A stretch of 64,000 bases of DNA from Fundicoccus culcitae (GCF_024661895.1 NZ_CP102453.1:248001-312000); one strand, 5' to 3'; positions 1 through 9,858 are shown, counted from the stretch's first letter. The notes: generated from the sequence alone by a model not told the origin. Numbers and translations: made by a program.

Positions 1-29
1 ATTAATCTAAATGAAAGAAGGAGAGGATT

Positions 30-1298
30 GTGTTAGATTATACGCAATTTCCTAGACGCTCCATCCTTTGCGTTGATAGTAAGTCTTTTTTTGCAAGTGT
101 GGAGTGTGCGGAACGCGGATATAATCCTATGACCAAAGAATTGGTTGTGATGTCACGGGGAGACTCTCAAGGTGGGCTGGTGTTAGCGGCTTCGCCTGCA
201 GTAAAAGCTAAGTATGGGATAAAAACGGGTAGTCGTCGCTTTCAATTTCCGCGCCAGCATCAAATTGAAATTGTTCCGCCGCGAATGGGATTATATATTC
301 AACGAAATCGTCAAATTAACGCTATTTTTAAGCGTTATGTAGCCGAAACAGACATACATACCTATAGCATTGATGAAAGCTTTCTAGACGTCAGTTTTAG
401 CCATGCTTTGTTTGGCAGTAGTTATCAAATTGCCCGTCAAATTCAAGATGAGATTTGGCAAAGTTATGGCATTCCTAGTTGTGTGGGGATAGGGGATAAT
501 ATGTTGTTAGCTAAATTAGCTTTGGATAATCGTGCCAAACTCGCGCCACCTTATATTGCTTATTGGTCGTATGAGCGAGTTCCTCAAACGGTCTGGAAGA
601 TTGAAAAGTTGAGTGATTTCCGGGGCATTGGCTCGCGGATGGAGAAACGTTTAAATCACATCGGTATTTATTCAATTTACAGTCTGGCTCAAACGAGTGT
701 TGATAAACTCAAAAAATATTTTGGCGTCATAGGTGAAGAGTTATACTACCATGCCAATGGGGTCGATTTAAGTACGATTCAAAATAAATATCAACCTAAA
801 AGCAATTCCTTGTCTTTAAACCAAGTGTTGGAACGGAACTATCATTTACAAAATGAAATTGAAATAGTTATTTTAGAAATGGTTGATCAGCTATCAACCC
901 GTTTACGCAAACATGAGCAGATGGCCGAACAAATTAGTTTATCCATTGGTCACGCTGAAGAAGCTTTATTTCAAAATTTCTCGCATCAAACGAAGATTTA
1001 TGCGACCGATCAACGCACCGAATTAAAAAGGCTATTTATTCAATTATTCCGCAAATATTATCAAGGTGGGCCCGTCCGTGTTATTGGTGTGGCTGTTGCT
1101 AAGTTAGTTCCTAAACAAGCGATGCAGTTAAATCTATTCGAGGATCCGGGGGTTATAGAAAATCGTGAGCAGTTGGATTTAATTATTGATGCCATCCGCG
1201 ATACCTATGGCTATAGTAGTCTAATTTATGCCAATAGTCTTCAGCATGGGTCGACAGCGATTGAACGTTCAAAACTGATTGGTGGACATCATGCGTAA
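30..1298 (+). CDS. Y-family DNA polymerase (UvrX/UmuC-like)
   Basis: Translesion DNA polymerase of the DinB/UmuC superfamily. The palm metal ligands are visible: D16 in the motif CVDSKSFF near the N-terminus and D115-E116 in SIDE. A helix-hairpin-helix stretch (about residues 195-225, FRGIGSRMEKRL) and a little-finger region follow. At about 420 residues it matches the Gram-positive UvrX/YqjW type. The start is a GTG preceded by AAGGAGAGG. A YolD-like gene follows directly, the same pairing as uvrX-yolD in Bacillus. Only 29 bp upstream are visible, so no LexA site can be judged. The subfamily assignment is from family knowledge. Confidence 0.93.
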   Translation: MLDYTQFPRRSILCVDSKSFFASVECAERGYNPMTKELVVMSRGDSQGGLVLAASPAVKAKYGIKTGSRRFQFPRQHQIEIVPPRMGLYIQRNRQINAIFKRYVAETDIHTYSIDESFLDVSFSHALFGSSYQIARQIQDEIWQSYGIPSCVGIGDNMLLAKLALDNRAKLAPPYIAYWSYERVPQTVWKIEKLSDFRGIGSRMEKRLNHIGIYSIYSLAQTSVDKLKKYFGVIGEELYYHANGVDLSTIQNKYQPKSNSLSLNQVLERNYHLQNEIEIVILEMVDQLSTRLRKHEQMAEQISLSIGHAEEALFQNFSHQTKIYATDQRTELKRLFIQLFRKYYQGGPVRVIGVAVAKLVPKQAMQLNLFEDPGVIENREQLDLIIDAIRDTYGYSSLIYANSLQHGSTAIERSKLIGGHHA

Positions 1299-1325
1299 GC
1301 AGTGAAAATGAAGGAAGTGGAAATA

Positions 1326-1700
1326 ATGAAGTATGAAAAAATGAATGATTATCATGATCGTGGGATGATGAAGTGGCAAGGCATGATTTTATCGGAGCAC
1401 CGCTCCGTTTTAGAGCAGGAGACACAAGCCTATCGACCATCCTATCAAGCGCCCATTCAGCAAAATAGGGATGAGATTATTGCGACCTTAAAAAGAGCCC
1501 ATAGTAGTCATTATCGTGTGTGGATAGCGTTAAATCAATTAGATGCCAATCAGGAGTATATCGAGTTAAAAGGGCGTGTATTTGGCTTTGAGAACGGGCA
1601 GCTAATTATTGAAAAAATACCCGTTAATTTAGAACTTATTCGCTGTGTCGAATTTGTTGATTCAGTCCCTTTTTGGAAAAATCATACGTCAGAATGTTGA
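1326..1700 (+). CDS. YolD-like family protein
   Basis: Small protein of about 124 residues. The N-terminal signature DRGMMKW followed by LSEHR is typical of YolD-like proteins, which lie next to Y-family polymerases and are thought to assist or control them, like UmuD in Gram-negative bacteria. An upstream GTG at 1302 is in frame, but AAGGAAGTGG at 1311-1320 sits correctly for the ATG at 1326, so I chose that start. It lies 27 bp after the polymerase stop, so the two are probably one transcript. The exact molecular function is not established. Confidence 0.85.
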   Translation: MKYEKMNDYHDRGMMKWQGMILSEHRSVLEQETQAYRPSYQAPIQQNRDEIIATLKRAHSSHYRVWIALNQLDANQEYIELKGRVFGFENGQLIIEKIPVNLELIRCVEFVDSVPFWKNHTSEC

Positions 1701-1705
1701 TAACA

Positions 1706-1758
1706 AAAAAACCAGTAAAGACTGTCATATTTCATGGACAGCTCTTTACTGGTTTTTA
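1706..1758. terminator. Bidirectional rho-independent terminator
   Basis: Stem AACCAGTAAAGA pairs with TCTTTACTGGTT, with A-tract and T-tract on the two sides. It lies between the convergent yolD-like and pbp1A genes and can serve both strands. Confidence 0.9.
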
Positions 1759-1762
1759 TTAA

Positions 1763-4700
1763 CTAGGGATTAGCATTTTCATCTTGCGATTCACTAGGTG
1801 TATCGGTATTTGTTTCATCTTGTGATTCGGTGGTTTCATCAACTGATGAGCTTTCCCCATTATTACTACTGCTACTACTATTAGCATTTTGTTGACGTTG
1901 AATGGATTCCTGTCTTTGCCGCTCGCGCTCTTCAGCAACATAGGTATTCCAAAAAGCGGCGTGCGTTTCATCATTGCCTCCCACCATAAAATTATATGAA
2001 AGATTAGAAGCAGGGTTTGAAAGCTTGAATAAATCAGTCGTTACTGGTTGCGAGATATTAATGGAGACACCACCTACCGTAATCGAACCAGGTAAAGTTC
2101 CCGTGCGACTTAGAATGGTTTGTTCTTGAACTGAATCGGGTTGTTGGAATGTTTGCTCAACACCAAAAATTTCAGGTCGCAGTGCATAGAGATCATTGAC
2201 CACACGTGCCCAATAACGTTGACTCCTAACACTTTCGCGATCATAACCATCATTTACATCAATGGTATAGTCGTAAAAACGACTATCATAACCTAACCAA
2301 GATCCAATGGTAATGGTTGGGGTAGAAGCGATATACCATACATCTTTTGAATTCTCACTAATACCTGATTTAGCAATCCAGTCACCAGCCATCGTCATTT
2401 GTTCACCGGCAGTTCGGCCGGTACCTTCAACATTGGTGTCACGGAGCATATCAATCATTAAATAATTCGAATCTTCACTAAAAACTTCAACCGGCTCATT
2501 GTCATGTTGATAAACAATGTTGCCATATGAATCTTCAATCCGTTCAATGTAATAACCGTCAACGTATTGACCATTATTCGCAAAAGTTGTAAAAGCTCTT
2601 GTTTGTTCAAAAACGGTTGGGCCTGTCGTTACACCACCTAGCGAAAAAGCAAGGTAAGAGGTATCTTCTGCAGTATATGAATCAACTGTATCAAAGCCCA
2701 TTCGTTCTAAATAATCAATGACAGGAATATCTTGATTCAACAATTGCTCGTATATACGTACGGCTGGAATGTTATCTGAGCGATACAAAGCGGTACGAGC
2801 CGTTAAATAGTCACCACTAACAACCGAACCATAATTCGTTGGTGCCCAAGAGGTCCCATCCTCGAAGGTTTGTACATAGGTTGTATCCGGGATAATAGAT
2901 GCTGGATTGATAATATTATGTTGGATCGCCGGTCCATAAACCGCCAACGGTTTAATGGTTGAACCTGGTGATCGATGCATACCAAAGGCATGGTCTATTT
3001 GATTATTTTCATAATCTGTCCCCGCAACGAAGCCAAGTACACGTCCAGTTTGATTTTCTATCACGACTAAGCCGTTTTGAATATCTTCAACATAATAGAA
3101 TTGTTCGCCAGTTTCAGGATCTTCATAGACTCCATCATAGCTGACAGCCACATCGTTAATATACTCTTGTGCGGATATCTGTAATTGATCATATATTTCT
3201 CGGTCAATCGTACCATAAACACGATAACCACCAATGCGTAATTGTTCCTCTGCTTGCGTATAGTACTCATTGTAACGTTCCACATCTGCATTAACGTCAT
3301 CCCAAACAGCTCCATCGGCTTGAACATTTAAATGCATTAATTGTTCGATAGCACCGTTCATAATAGCTTGGTATAGATAGGATTGACGTTCCTCTTCACG
3401 TGGTTCCGTTGGTAAGAAGTCTTGCGTAATATCATAAGTTATTGCTTCTTCATATTCTGCCTGACTAATCTTTTGATCGCGGTACATACGGTACAAGACT
3501 TCTTGCATCCGATCAATACCCGGTTGTAAATCCTCTCTAATAGTCCCGTATTGATCATAAGGCGTATACGTATAGGGATCTTGTGGTAGGCCGATCAAAA
3601 AGGCAGCTTGTGGTAAATTAACTTCATCTGGATTAACTCCAAAAATACCTTCTGAAGCTTTATCAATGCCTGCGACATTATCGCCATTGTTATTCCGACC
3701 AAAAGGTGAAACATTTAAATAGGCTGCTAAGATTTCATCTTTGTCAAAATAATTTTCTAAACGTAATGCTAAGAGAATTTCGTTGGCTTTACGGAAAAAA
3801 GTCACATCGTTACTTAACATTTGTTGTTTCACTAATTGTTGTGTAATCGTTGAACCACCCGTTCCAGTACCAGGTGAAATGACTTCTTGTAAAGCAGCAC
3901 GGATAATTGCTTTTGGCATAACACCAGGATGCTCATAAAAATACTCATCTTCCGTTGCAATCAAGCCATCAATGATATAAGGTGAGACATCTTCCAGCGC
4001 GACTGCCGTACGAACAACATCTGAACGGATACTCGCTATGGGTTCACCGTTTCCATAATAAAGGACACTTTGTTGCTCAAGGCGATGGATATCAGCTGCC
4101 ATTTCAGCTTCAGTTGGCGGGGTAGTTTCTGATACTAAGTAAGCAAAGTAACCTGTTGCTGCCCCTACAGCAGCTACACCACCAAATATAACCAAGATGA
4201 TTAGATAGATAGCCAAACGTTTAACGACATTGAAAAAGACATTAAAACCAAAAATAGACTTCTCTTTTACATTCAAACCAGCTAAAGAGTATTTATTTTT
4301 GCGTTTTTGTTTTTGTTCAGCTTTTTTACTTGAACGCGAGTCCGTGTGCTCTTCTATCAAAATAGGTTCAACTTCGGTGTAGCTTAGCACCTTAGGCGAA
4401 CTACCCTTGTCAGTTTCAGTAGCTGCAACTATTTCATCCGGTGTTTCAACACTCTTTGTTGCCTCGTCTTTGGGCGTGACATCAATAGCTGTGGAATCAG
4501 CGGGATTGAATGAACTAAGCTCAACCAAAGGATCGTTTTCATCTGTTGGAACAATCGCTTGCGTTTGTTCTTGCGTGTTAACTGTTTCACTCGTTTTATG
4601 CGACCGACCTTTAAAAGGCCAAAGTTTAAATGATTTAGTTTTACCAACGGCTTGAGATTCATTGATCGTAAGGTCCTTAGCTTCATTATCAGTTGCTAAG

Positions 4701-6178
4701 GTTTGCGATATTTGGTTACTTGCTAATCGTGAAAAATCCTTTGTTGAAGCAGATAGTGCATCTTTTAACTCGGTCGTATCTAAATAGACCGTATTATCAG
4801 TTAATTTCCCTTTACGCGTCAGTGCTTTACGCGAAATAATCTTAGTTGTTGCGTGATTATCTTTTTCTGGCTCATTGTGCTCAACAGCAGCTACAGTTGC
4901 CGTCAGTTCGACCGTTTCTTGAACCGCTGTATCAGGTTTTAGAAGCGTATCTTGATCTTGTTTAAGGGTGTTTTTAGCTGGTCTAATTGGCTTGGTTTTG
5001 ACTTTTTTCTGTTTCTCATCTGTGGGTTGCGTATATTTATCAGCATAATTTGGCCGGTAGGTTTGCTTAAGCTCCTCATCCGAATGTATATTTTCTAGCT
5101 GTGCAATACGTTCTTTTCGTCGACGCTCACGTTCTTTTGCAATGTCATCGGGGGAAGGTAAGTCTGTTTGTTGAGTCGATGCTGTAGCTGGTTGTTTTTC
5201 AACGGCTGCATGCGTCGGTTTATTTTCTTCTTCCCATACCGTTTTAGTCACTTCCTCAGTCACTTCCTGAGGAACTTCCTGCGTTACTTTCTGAGGAACT
5301 TTCTCATCCATCGACTTGTCTTGCAAAACAGGACTTAGGTCTTTTTCTTTCGTTAGTTCTGTTTGTTTCACCGTAGTTATTTCAGGCGTTTCAGCTACAA
5401 CTTGCTTGTTTTTCTCTTGGACAACCTTATTCTTCTGATAATGTTTATCCAAGCTACTACTTTGTTGAATAAAGTCATCTAAACGTTGTTTTTGTTGCTC
5501 TTCGCGTTTTTTGCGCGCACGATTAGAGGCATCTTCTTTTCGTTTCAAATAATCATCAACAACATCGCTTTTATAGGGGTTGTAGGCCGGTGCCTGGTTT
5601 TCTTCATTCAAAGAATTAAACAAAGTCCGTGCATGCCGAATAGAGCGATCTAACATAACCGACGTTTTTTGTGTCATTTTTGGTGATGGTTGACTGGCTT
5701 TGTTGGGTTGATTGGTTGTTGAATCAGACATAGTTTCAGCCTGATCAACTTTATCTTGCTTAGTATTCTTTTTATCTAAATTAGTAAATCCCCTCGGTGA
5801 TTGGGACGTTTGTTGTGACTGTGCCGTATTTTTTACCGTTTTTTGTTCGTGTTTAGCTAAACCATCGTCAGGATGTTTTTTCGGTACGTCAACATCTGAG
5901 GTGACTGAGGATTCAACTTCTTCAGATGGAGAGGCAACATCCAATTTCTCATGTTTAGAATCTAAGTATTGCTGACGCTGTTTCTGTTTAAAATCATCAT
6001 AAAAATTATCCCATTTGTGATAATTCGAAGATTCACTAGTTTTTTTACGAGTGTCAAGCTGGTCTGAATGACCTTTTTGATCAGCATAGGTTGGATAATC
6101 AAATGAGACATCATAATGATTAGATTCTGCTTGTTGTTCTTTGTTGGCTTGTGTCTTCTTATGATCGTCTTGCGCCAT
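1763..6178 (-). CDS. pbp1A: Class A penicillin-binding protein (PBP1A family) with giant N-terminal cytoplasmic tail
   Basis: Bifunctional peptidoglycan synthase of 1471 residues, roughly twice the usual 700-900. Residues 1-650 are a low-complexity, Lys/Gln/Glu/Thr-rich cytoplasmic region with coiled-coil-like basic stretches. One membrane segment spans about 655-682. The GT51 glycosyltransferase domain follows, with catalytic E743 in TEDEYFYEH and the GGSTITQQL motif. The transpeptidase domain has STIK (S1073), SDN (S1134) and KSG (K1270). The C-terminus ends in a Ser/Asn/Glu-rich tail (about 1425-1471). The start has AGGTGA just upstream. The tail shows no recognisable domain and may be a scaffold for division or elongation partners (inference). 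Confidence 0.95.
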   Translation of the reverse strand: MAQDDHKKTQANKEQQAESNHYDVSFDYPTYADQKGHSDQLDTRKKTSESSNYHKWDNFYDDFKQKQRQQYLDSKHEKLDVASPSEEVESSVTSDVDVPKKHPDDGLAKHEQKTVKNTAQSQQTSQSPRGFTNLDKKNTKQDKVDQAETMSDSTTNQPNKASQPSPKMTQKTSVMLDRSIRHARTLFNSLNEENQAPAYNPYKSDVVDDYLKRKEDASNRARKKREEQQKQRLDDFIQQSSSLDKHYQKNKVVQEKNKQVVAETPEITTVKQTELTKEKDLSPVLQDKSMDEKVPQKVTQEVPQEVTEEVTKTVWEEENKPTHAAVEKQPATASTQQTDLPSPDDIAKERERRRKERIAQLENIHSDEELKQTYRPNYADKYTQPTDEKQKKVKTKPIRPAKNTLKQDQDTLLKPDTAVQETVELTATVAAVEHNEPEKDNHATTKIISRKALTRKGKLTDNTVYLDTTELKDALSASTKDFSRLASNQISQTLATDNEAKDLTINESQAVGKTKSFKLWPFKGRSHKTSETVNTQEQTQAIVPTDENDPLVELSSFNPADSTAIDVTPKDEATKSVETPDEIVAATETDKGSSPKVLSYTEVEPILIEEHTDSRSSKKAEQKQKRKNKYSLAGLNVKEKSIFGFNVFFNVVKRLAIYLIILVIFGGVAAVGAATGYFAYLVSETTPPTEAEMAADIHRLEQQSVLYYGNGEPIASIRSDVVRTAVALEDVSPYIIDGLIATEDEYFYEHPGVMPKAIIRAALQEVISPGTGTGGSTITQQLVKQQMLSNDVTFFRKANEILLALRLENYFDKDEILAAYLNVSPFGRNNNGDNVAGIDKASEGIFGVNPDEVNLPQAAFLIGLPQDPYTYTPYDQYGTIREDLQPGIDRMQEVLYRMYRDQKISQAEYEEAITYDITQDFLPTEPREEERQSYLYQAIMNGAIEQLMHLNVQADGAVWDDVNADVERYNEYYTQAEEQLRIGGYRVYGTIDREIYDQLQISAQEYINDVAVSYDGVYEDPETGEQFYYVEDIQNGLVVIENQTGRVLGFVAGTDYENNQIDHAFGMHRSPGSTIKPLAVYGPAIQHNIINPASIIPDTTYVQTFEDGTSWAPTNYGSVVSGDYLTARTALYRSDNIPAVRIYEQLLNQDIPVIDYLERMGFDTVDSYTAEDTSYLAFSLGGVTTGPTVFEQTRAFTTFANNGQYVDGYYIERIEDSYGNIVYQHDNEPVEVFSEDSNYLMIDMLRDTNVEGTGRTAGEQMTMAGDWIAKSGISENSKDVWYIASTPTITIGSWLGYDSRFYDYTIDVNDGYDRESVRSQRYWARVVNDLYALRPEIFGVEQTFQQPDSVQEQTILSRTGTLPGSITVGGVSINISQPVTTDLFKLSNPASNLSYNFMVGGNDETHAAFWNTYVAEERERQRQESIQRQQNANSSSSSNNGESSSVDETTESQDETNTDTPSESQDENANP

Positions 6179-6215
6179 TCATTCACCTACTTTCTCAAAA
6201 AATTAATCCATACAA

Positions 6216-7187
6216 TTAAGCTATGTCACTAACCGATAGGGATTCGCCGATGGCGTTTAATCTGCTTTCCCATTCTTGTGTCGAAAGATTATTTTCGGCA
6301 ACATAACGATTACGTGGGTGTCGACGACATTCGGCCGAACAACCTCTAACGTATTTTGCTTCATTTTCTGGGGAAGCAAGGATTTGTTCGTTACATTCAG
6401 GATTAGCACAATTTACATAACGTTCACAAGGTGTTCCATCATACCAATCTTTTCCAACAATGGTTGGATTAACATGATTAATATCAACCGCAATACGCTC
6501 GTCAAAGACATACATTTTACCTTCCCATAAATCGCCTCGAACATCAGGATCTTTTCCATAAGTATCAATCCCACCATGTAATTGAGCAACATCTGAAAAG
6601 CCTTCGCGAATCATCCAACCAGAGAATTTTTCACAACGAACACCCCCTGTGCAATAGACAACAACTTTTTTATCCATAAATTGTTCTTTATTATCACGTA
6701 CCCATTGAGGCAATTCACGGAAATTGCGAATATCAGGACGGATAGCCCCTTTAAAGTGACCTAAATCATACTCATAATCATTGCGAGTATCCAACACAAT
6801 TGTATCATCGCTTGTTATGGCATCCCGAAACTCGGTTGGGTTTAAATATTTACCGGTTAATTCAAGCGGGTTAATATCATCGTCTAGATTTAAAGCAACA
6901 ATTTCTTCTCGGGGACGAACAAACATCTTTTTGTGCGCATACGTATCGGCTTCATCTTCTTTAAACCATAAATCTTCAAAGCCTGCTAACGAATGAACAA
7001 AGTCTTTATATTGATTCGTTTGATCAATGGTACCTGAAACCGTCCCATTAATTCCTTCTGTTCCAACCAATACACGACCTTTTAAACCAATAGATTTACA
7101 GAAAGCTAAATGTTCAGCTACAAAACTTTCTACATCATCAATCGTTTGGTATTTATAAAATAATAATACACGAAATTTTTTCTCCAA
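6216..7187 (-). CDS. trhO: tRNA uridine-34 hydroxylase TrhO (rhodanese family)
   Basis: Rhodanese-related protein of the YceA/YbfQ type that makes 5-hydroxyuridine at the wobble position of certain tRNAs. A ferredoxin-like N-terminal domain is followed by a rhodanese domain with active-site loop CTGGVRC (C179 to C185) and a Cys-rich C-terminal segment ([10 protein letters not shown] and [10 protein letters not shown]), as in the family. The reading frame extends upstream to 7226, but AAGGAGG lies 7 nt before a TTG at 7187, and the family begins with (M)[12 protein letters not shown], so TTG 7187 is the likely start. Monocistronic, with its own strong promoter. Confidence 0.93.
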   Translation of the reverse strand: MEKKFRVLLFYKYQTIDDVESFVAEHLAFCKSIGLKGRVLVGTEGINGTVSGTIDQTNQYKDFVHSLAGFEDLWFKEDEADTYAHKKMFVRPREEIVALNLDDDINPLELTGKYLNPTEFRDAITSDDTIVLDTRNDYEYDLGHFKGAIRPDIRNFRELPQWVRDNKEQFMDKKVVVYCTGGVRCEKFSGWMIREGFSDVAQLHGGIDTYGKDPDVRGDLWEGKMYVFDERIAVDINHVNPTIVGKDWYDGTPCERYVNCANPECNEQILASPENEAKYVRGCSAECRRHPRNRYVAENNLSTQEWESRLNAIGESLSVSDIA

Positions 7188-7241
7188 AATAATTCCTCCT
7201 TGTAGTTGCAAGCTACAATCATTCAATAATAACTATCCTAT

Positions 7242-7270
7242 ATTATACGGATTATTGAAAAAAAACTCAA
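7242..7270 (-). promoter_or_regulatory. Promoter of trhO
   Basis: On the minus strand TTGAGT, 17 bp, then a perfect TATAAT (7247-7242), about 55 bp upstream of the TTG start. Typical sigma-A promoter. Confidence 0.8.
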
Positions 7271-7283
7271 TATGATGATAAAT

Positions 7284-7312
7284 TTCACGAAAACTTAATC
7301 CTATGGTAAAAT
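7284..7312 (+). promoter_or_regulatory. Candidate promoter of the lipid kinase gene
   Basis: TTCACG, 17 bp, TAAAAT, ending 23 bp before the start codon. Divergent from the trhO promoter; weaker -35 match. Confidence 0.5.
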
Positions 7313-7334
7313 TGACATAAAAAGGGGGGATGAA

Positions 7335-8243
7335 ATGAATAACATACTTTTAATTGCTAATCCAGGATCCGGTCGCGGTTTAGCGGAAGACTATGCGATT
7401 CGTTTAGGTAGATTATTACGCCGAGCGTATCAAGCCAAAGTTCAGATTTATTTAACTGAAAAGGCTGGTGACGCTTATCATTTTGCAGCAAAAGCACACG
7501 AAAACCAATTTGACACCGTAATTTGTCTAGGAGGGGACGGAACGGTTAACGAAACGGTCAATGGAATTTTTGAAAACGATGAATTGCCGACTTTTGGCTT
7601 TCTTCCTTTAGGAACGGTCAATGACTATGGACGCGTCCTAGGTTTTTCAATGGACCCGGAAGAAGCCATTCAACAATTTAAACATGTTGAAATTATTCAA
7701 AGCGATATTGCGCAAATCAATGATCAGAAATTTATTAATGTGGTAGCTATCGGCACCATTTCAGAGTCAGTGATGAAAACCGACTCACAAGATAAAAACC
7801 GTTTAGGCGTCCTAGCCTATTTAAAAGATGGCATCCCGGCTTTTTTCCAACAAAAAGGTCTGCCATTGACAATTACGAATGACGAAGGGCTTCCTAAAGA
7901 TATTTTTTCCAGTTTAATATTAATTGGCTCGACTAATTCGATTGCAGGAATAGAAGACATGGTACCTAACGCTCGCTATGATGATGGGTTATTGCATTTA
8001 ATTGCTGTTAAAGGGGATACGCCTTTAGATATGATTCGAGCCGCTTTAGCAGGTGGGGATCGCACAGCTGAATCCGATTCACTGTATATAGCCTCCAGTG
8101 CCAGTTTCAATATTGAAGTTCAAAAAGCTTATCTTTCAGAAATTGATGAAGTATTAACCAACGTCGATGGAGACGAAGGTCCTGCTTTACCTATTCAATT
8201 AAAGATTTTACCTCAAGCCCTTAACGTGATAAAACCCAAATAA
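7335..8243 (+). CDS. Diacylglycerol kinase-family lipid kinase (DagK/YegS type)
   Basis: Soluble lipid kinase of the DAGK catalytic family, 302 residues, the usual length. It begins with the nucleotide-binding strand MNNILLIANPGSGRG and carries GGDGTVNETVNG at about residues 64-75 and LPLGTVNDYGRVL at about 94-106, which are the ATP-binding and catalytic motifs. Members phosphorylate diacylglycerol or related lipids for phospholipid recycling. The exact substrate cannot be read from sequence. Start ATG follows AAAAGGGGGG. It is transcribed divergently from trhO and appears to be a single-gene unit. Confidence 0.88.
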   Translation: MNNILLIANPGSGRGLAEDYAIRLGRLLRRAYQAKVQIYLTEKAGDAYHFAAKAHENQFDTVICLGGDGTVNETVNGIFENDELPTFGFLPLGTVNDYGRVLGFSMDPEEAIQQFKHVEIIQSDIAQINDQKFINVVAIGTISESVMKTDSQDKNRLGVLAYLKDGIPAFFQQKGLPLTITNDEGLPKDIFSSLILIGSTNSIAGIEDMVPNARYDDGLLHLIAVKGDTPLDMIRAALAGGDRTAESDSLYIASSASFNIEVQKAYLSEIDEVLTNVDGDEGPALPIQLKILPQALNVIKPK

Positions 8244-8297
8244 ATATCGCTGCAAAAATCGCACTAAAAACCCTTTCCTGATTTATTTTTTTAATTA

Positions 8298-8306
8298 TGG
8301 TATAAT
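8298..8306 (+). promoter_or_regulatory. Extended -10 promoter before the DUF2187-like gene
   Basis: TGG directly followed by TATAAT (8301-8306) forms an extended -10 element. The -35 region (CTGATT at 8278) is weak. About 50 bp before the ATG at 8357. Confidence 0.65.
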
Positions 8307-8356
8307 AGTAGTATGTGGAATGTTTACTGAGCCATTATTGAGAAAGAAGGGTTTCA

Positions 8357-8731
8357 ATGGACGTTAAGGTAACAGCATCTACTCGTACGATTATTGAGCA
8401 GGAGTTGCGCCGAGGCACGAGTAAGTCACGTATTGCGAATATTCTTGAAGTGGATTACGCTCAAGGATTGGACATGATTGAAAAAGTGAAGGAATCTATT
8501 CGACCGGATATTGGTGATAAGATTACTTTTACATTTCGAAACAGTCAAATGAAGGGGATTATTACTAAATTACTAAGTAATAGTGCTGTCGTCGATATCT
8601 ATTGGGAAGAATCAGATTTATTAATGAAAGACATCTGTGAAGATAAAACAATTGTGAATTTCAAAGACATAAAAAGTTTTGTGAATTTGCCGCCTCAAAA
8701 AGAAGATGAGGACTTACGTTTTGATGAGTAA
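8357..8731 (+). CDS. DUF2187-like protein
   Basis: A 124-residue protein of unknown function. Residues 1-45 look like a small helical segment (LRRGTSKSRIANIL, helix-turn-helix-like). Residues 50-90 (IGDKITFTFRNSQMKGIIT, then SNSAVVDI) resemble the DUF2187 beta-barrel fold found in short Bacillus YkvS-like proteins. The C-terminus is acidic. Start ATG follows AGAAAGAAGGG. It is preceded by an extended -10 promoter and followed by a long hairpin terminator, so it is probably monocistronic. The DUF2187 similarity is a by-eye judgement. Confidence 0.7.
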   Translation: MDVKVTASTRTIIEQELRRGTSKSRIANILEVDYAQGLDMIEKVKESIRPDIGDKITFTFRNSQMKGIITKLLSNSAVVDIYWEESDLLMKDICEDKTIVNFKDIKSFVNLPPQKEDEDLRFDE

Positions 8732-8761
8732 CGATTTATAAAGAAGAACATAACACAAATA

Positions 8762-8840
8762 AACCGAACGTTCCATGATAGCGTTAAGAATGAGCCGGCT
8801 TGACTAGAGTCGGTTCTGCTATCATAGAACGTTCGGTTTT
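8762..8840. terminator. Long nested-hairpin bidirectional terminator
   Basis: A 21-bp outer stem with one mismatch joins 8762-8782 (starts AACCGAACGTTC) and 8818-8838 (ends GAACGTTCGGTT), followed by a T-run. A second hairpin (GAGCCGGC / GTCGGTTC, with wobbles) is nested in the loop. It lies between convergent genes. Confidence 0.8.
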
Positions 8841-8849
8841 TAACGAGTA

Positions 8850-9821
8850 TTAAGAAAGCGTTAATATTTTTTCTAACTCATTAAGGGCCTTTTGAAAATA
8901 AATTTTAGCCTTTTCAGATGGAGGATTTGAAAAATTAGAGGCTAATTGGTTATGTTGTAAAAATAAGGTAAGCCATTCATTGGGTGAGGCAAAGATATCT
9001 TCTATATAGGGATAATAAACCATCGCATGTAAATTAAAATGATGAATGATATCAAGCCTTAAATGGGGATTTTCTTGTTGGCTATAATCATTGATTGCAT
9101 CAAGGGTCTGTTTATAAAAAATTTGTTGATTGTAGGCAAGCAGGGAAGCTAAATTAATCACTTGTGATTGACCAAACCAATTTAACTCAAGCGGTGAATG
9201 ATAGTCTATCTTTAGCAAATAATGCAAAATATCATTTTTAACGAAATTTTCTAAGGCGGGTTGTTTTACGAGATAAAGCAATAATTGTTCTGTTTCCTCA
9301 ATTGGCAATTCGTATATTTTTTTTAATTGAACTAAGCATTCTAAAGGGCCATCTTGGTATAATGTTTGATAAATAGCTGCTAAATCATTGGGTGATTCAG
9401 TTTGACTCATCGCATCACGAATCGCTTTTGTTTTTTGCCATTCATTCAATAATTGATCAAAATGTTCCGTCGTTTGTTGTTGTTTAATGGTATAATCACG
9501 CAACTGATATAATTCGATAATAGCATGATCCAATGGAAACAGGTAAGGGACACTTATGCCATATAGGAAACGAAGGGTTTCATCCTGTATTCTATCTTCC
9601 TTGTCCGGTAAATACCTATCCCATAACTGTTTTAAATCTGAATATTGTTTTAAATTCAAATAAAGTTTAACTAATTCATCAAAAGCTGTTATCGTAAAGG
9701 TAATCGACAAGCTTTTTTCTAAGGCATCGATAGCTTCGGGATAACGTTGGCGTTGTATATAAGCGACAGCTTTCCCATAAAAATTTTCAGCGTTATTAGG
9801 TAGTTCAATACTATCAGACAT
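8850..9821 (-). CDS. Tetratricopeptide-repeat protein, function unknown
   Basis: A 323-residue soluble protein. The first 70 residues contain two TPR-like helical pairs (FYGKAVAYIQRQRYPEAIDALEKSL, then FDELVKLYLNLKQYSDLKQLWDRYL in shortened form). The rest is predicted helical with no catalytic motif I recognise. No signal peptide or membrane segment. The ATG follows AAGGATGTG. Its start lies only about 40 bp from the divergent RNase H-like gene, so both share a small promoter region. Probably a scaffold or protein-interaction protein (inference). Confidence 0.65.
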   Translation of the reverse strand: MSDSIELPNNAENFYGKAVAYIQRQRYPEAIDALEKSLSITFTITAFDELVKLYLNLKQYSDLKQLWDRYLPDKEDRIQDETLRFLYGISVPYLFPLDHAIIELYQLRDYTIKQQQTTEHFDQLLNEWQKTKAIRDAMSQTESPNDLAAIYQTLYQDGPLECLVQLKKIYELPIEETEQLLLYLVKQPALENFVKNDILHYLLKIDYHSPLELNWFGQSQVINLASLLAYNQQIFYKQTLDAINDYSQQENPHLRLDIIHHFNLHAMVYYPYIEDIFASPNEWLTLFLQHNQLASNFSNPPSEKAKIYFQKALNELEKILTLS

Positions 9822-9858
9822 TTATGTCACATCCTTTCAAGTTAATGAGGTGTTTTTA

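Noticed and set aside
1183-1440. 85-codon minus-strand ORF over the polymerase/YolD junction
   Set aside because: Spans the end of one real gene and the start of the next on the opposite strand, with His/Ser-rich shadow composition.
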